DNA from: Yersinia massiliensis
GTDB lineage: Bacteria > Pseudomonadota > Gammaproteobacteria > Enterobacterales > Enterobacteriaceae
Length of the DNA: 64,000 nucleotides
Assembly (NCBI RefSeq): GCF_003048255.1
Contig: NZ_CP028487.1
Location: forward strand, 4,836,001-4,900,000
Direction of reading: 5' to 3'
Each line of letters begins with the position of its first letter. Position 1 is the stretch's first letter. This document shows, piece after piece, positions 62,833 through 64,000 of this stretch. The notes below the pieces were generated by a model, which was not told the DNA's origin, made no database searches, and saw nothing but the letters and a program-made list of their open reading frames with translations. The translations under genes were made by a program, and so were the position numbers.

Positions 62833-64000
62833 TTAATTCGGTTGATCTAACTCGGCTAATAATTGAGTGGCTCGGCTGACAATGGGTGGGCCCCCTTGAG
62901 AATCAATGCTTTTCAGGATGCTGGACAGCAAGGTAATGGCTTCCGGCTTTCGCTGTGTTTGCGCTAATAAGCTGGCCAACTCATGAGTTGCGGCGATTTG
63001 AGCGGGCACAATACCCAATGCCTGCGCGGTCGCGATGGCGCAACGGAACCCTTGTTCAGCGCCGGTGGCATCACTTAATGCCCATCTGGCGCGAGCTTGG
63101 ATAATCATCAGCTCACTGAGATAAGCACGCTCTTGGTGTTTGAACGCCAAATCTAACGCCTGAGATATCAAGATGTCGCACTGTTGTGGCTGACCGGAGA
63201 GGAGTAATAGTTCGCCACGTTTCCATGCGTGGAAGGAGTGAAAGAGCTTCCCGCCCTCGCTGAATAGATGGGTATCAAAACCGTCGATCATATATTGTTC
63301 TGCTTGCACATAATCATGCTGCATCAGCAGATAACACCCTTTTAATACCTTCCCCAGTCCCTGATAAAAAGCAAAGCCATATTGCTGTGTCTGTATTTCT
63401 AATGCGTGGGTTAAGGGTCCTAAACGACCCCTGTCTTCGAATAAACAGGCCAGCCATGCTGCCCCTCGTAGAGAGATAACACGATGAAAAACAATTAACG
63501 TCTCATCATGACCTCGTAATTCCAGTTTTTTGGCTATCTCTTTGGCTCGCTTAAACTTACCCCGTTGAAATGATGCCAACCCTTCTAACGTTAGTGCCAT
63601 GCCGAATAAATCCAAGCCTTGTTGGTCGGTATATTCAGCGGAAGAATTGAGTAATTTGCTACGAGCCAAGCAGGTCAAGACCTCCTGATTATCGCCAAGC
63701 CAAAACAGGGTACTGGCTAATGCGATATGCGCTTCACCCCATATCAATGCTGTTTTTTCTGTTTGCCCGTGTTGCAACAACTCCTGGGCCAGAGTACGCA
63801 CATGAGGTAATTCCAGCGCCATTAGCTGCGCTGACCAACGCCAAAAAAACAGCCCCGCCAGCTCGGATTCATCACCCGTTTTTTTTCCCAATGAAATGGC
63901 ATCGTTATGATATTTCAGCGCATCATGACTTAACCAACCATGCAATATTTGATAGCTGAGGCTCAGTTGACGATAGAGGTTGTAATGTAGCTGCCGAACT
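62833..64000 (-). CDS. C-terminal part of a large TPR-containing protein
   Basis: The frame is open to the window end, so only the last 389 residues are seen. They are helical with repeated TPR-like units (for example AEGLASFQRGKFKRAKEIAKKL-type alternation and WALSDATGAEQGFRCAIATAQALG-type pairs, each split here into short matches). The pattern resembles the C-terminal TPR half of large ATPase or adenylate-cyclase-like regulators, but no N-terminal domain is visible to decide. It is encoded upstream of and on the same strand as the sigma-54 operon, separated by 215 bases that carry that promoter. Confidence 0.7.
   Translation of the reverse strand, partial: VRQLHYNLYRQLSLSYQILHGWLSHDALKYHNDAISLGKKTGDESELAGLFFWRWSAQLMALELPHVRTLAQELLQHGQTEKTALIWGEAHIALASTLFWLGDNQEVLTCLARSKLLNSSAEYTDQQGLDLFGMALTLEGLASFQRGKFKRAKEIAKKLELRGHDETLIVFHRVISLRGAAWLACLFEDRGRLGPLTHALEIQTQQYGFAFYQGLGKVLKGCYLLMQHDYVQAEQYMIDGFDTHLFSEGGKLFHSFHAWKRGELLLLSGQPQQCDILISQALDLAFKHQERAYLSELMIIQARARWALSDATGAEQGFRCAIATAQALGIVPAQIAATHELASLLAQTQRKPEAITLLSSILKSIDSQGGPPIVSRATQLLAELDQPN

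Overview
The window is chromosomal DNA of an enterobacterium, most likely a Yersinia. The evidence is an HmsP-like biofilm phosphodiesterase, ERIC repeats in the variant form common in yersiniae, a WaaE-type core glucosyltransferase beside waaA, a periplasmic family-2 pectate lyase with a KdgM porin, and core proteins that align closely from memory with Y. pestis and E. coli orthologues. The species cannot be fixed by eye. I see no phage genes, insertion sequences, CRISPR arrays or rRNA.

Layout. (1) 1-12.1 kb is a conserved housekeeping block: kbl (cut by the window start), the LPS inner-core genes hldD-waaF-waaC and waaA-waaE-coaD, then mutM, rpmG-rpmB, radC, coaBC-dut and slmA. (2) 12.2-17.2 kb is a pectin-use and biofilm module: periplasmic pectate lyase, KdgM-type porin with a good KdgR box and a CRP-like site, two tandem ERIC repeats, and hmsP. 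The distal ERIC supplies the last codons and the stop of hmsP. (3) 17.4-23.3 kb is dppABCDF, with a GcvB-type CA-rich target at the dppA start. (4) 23.3-33.1 kb holds an AT-rich two-partner secretion pair with a very short TpsA, tRNA-Pro(UGG), uhpABC without uhpT, and eptB. (5) 33.3-40.6 kb holds ohr, a membrane-anchored lipase-like hydrolase, an amino-acid permease, and hutH-hutU. (6) 40.5-46.9 kb has a 2-kb gene-poor gap followed by an rpfR-rpfF pair (DSF sensor with GGDEF-EAL, and DSF synthase) and a NupC-type nucleoside transporter. (7) 47-61 kb is a second housekeeping block: a DUF3574-like lipoprotein, yicG, ligB, gmk-rpoZ-spoT-trmH-recG, gltS, xanP and yicH. (8) 61.2-64 kb holds two unfamiliar genes behind a textbook sigma-54 promoter (with an IHF site and an upstream inverted repeat), and the 3' part of a TPR protein.

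Blocks 1 and 7 are colinear with the E. coli stretch from kbl to yicH, except that pyrE-rph-yicC, which should lie between slmA and yicG, is missing. A 35-kb segment (pelP to the nucleoside transporter) occupies that position. The most interesting candidate for an undescribed system is the sigma-54-controlled pair at 61.2-62.7 kb: a papain-like cysteine peptidase candidate and a beta-rich protein of unknown family. The rpfF/rpfR pair and hmsP place two c-di-GMP phosphodiesterase genes in the same window.
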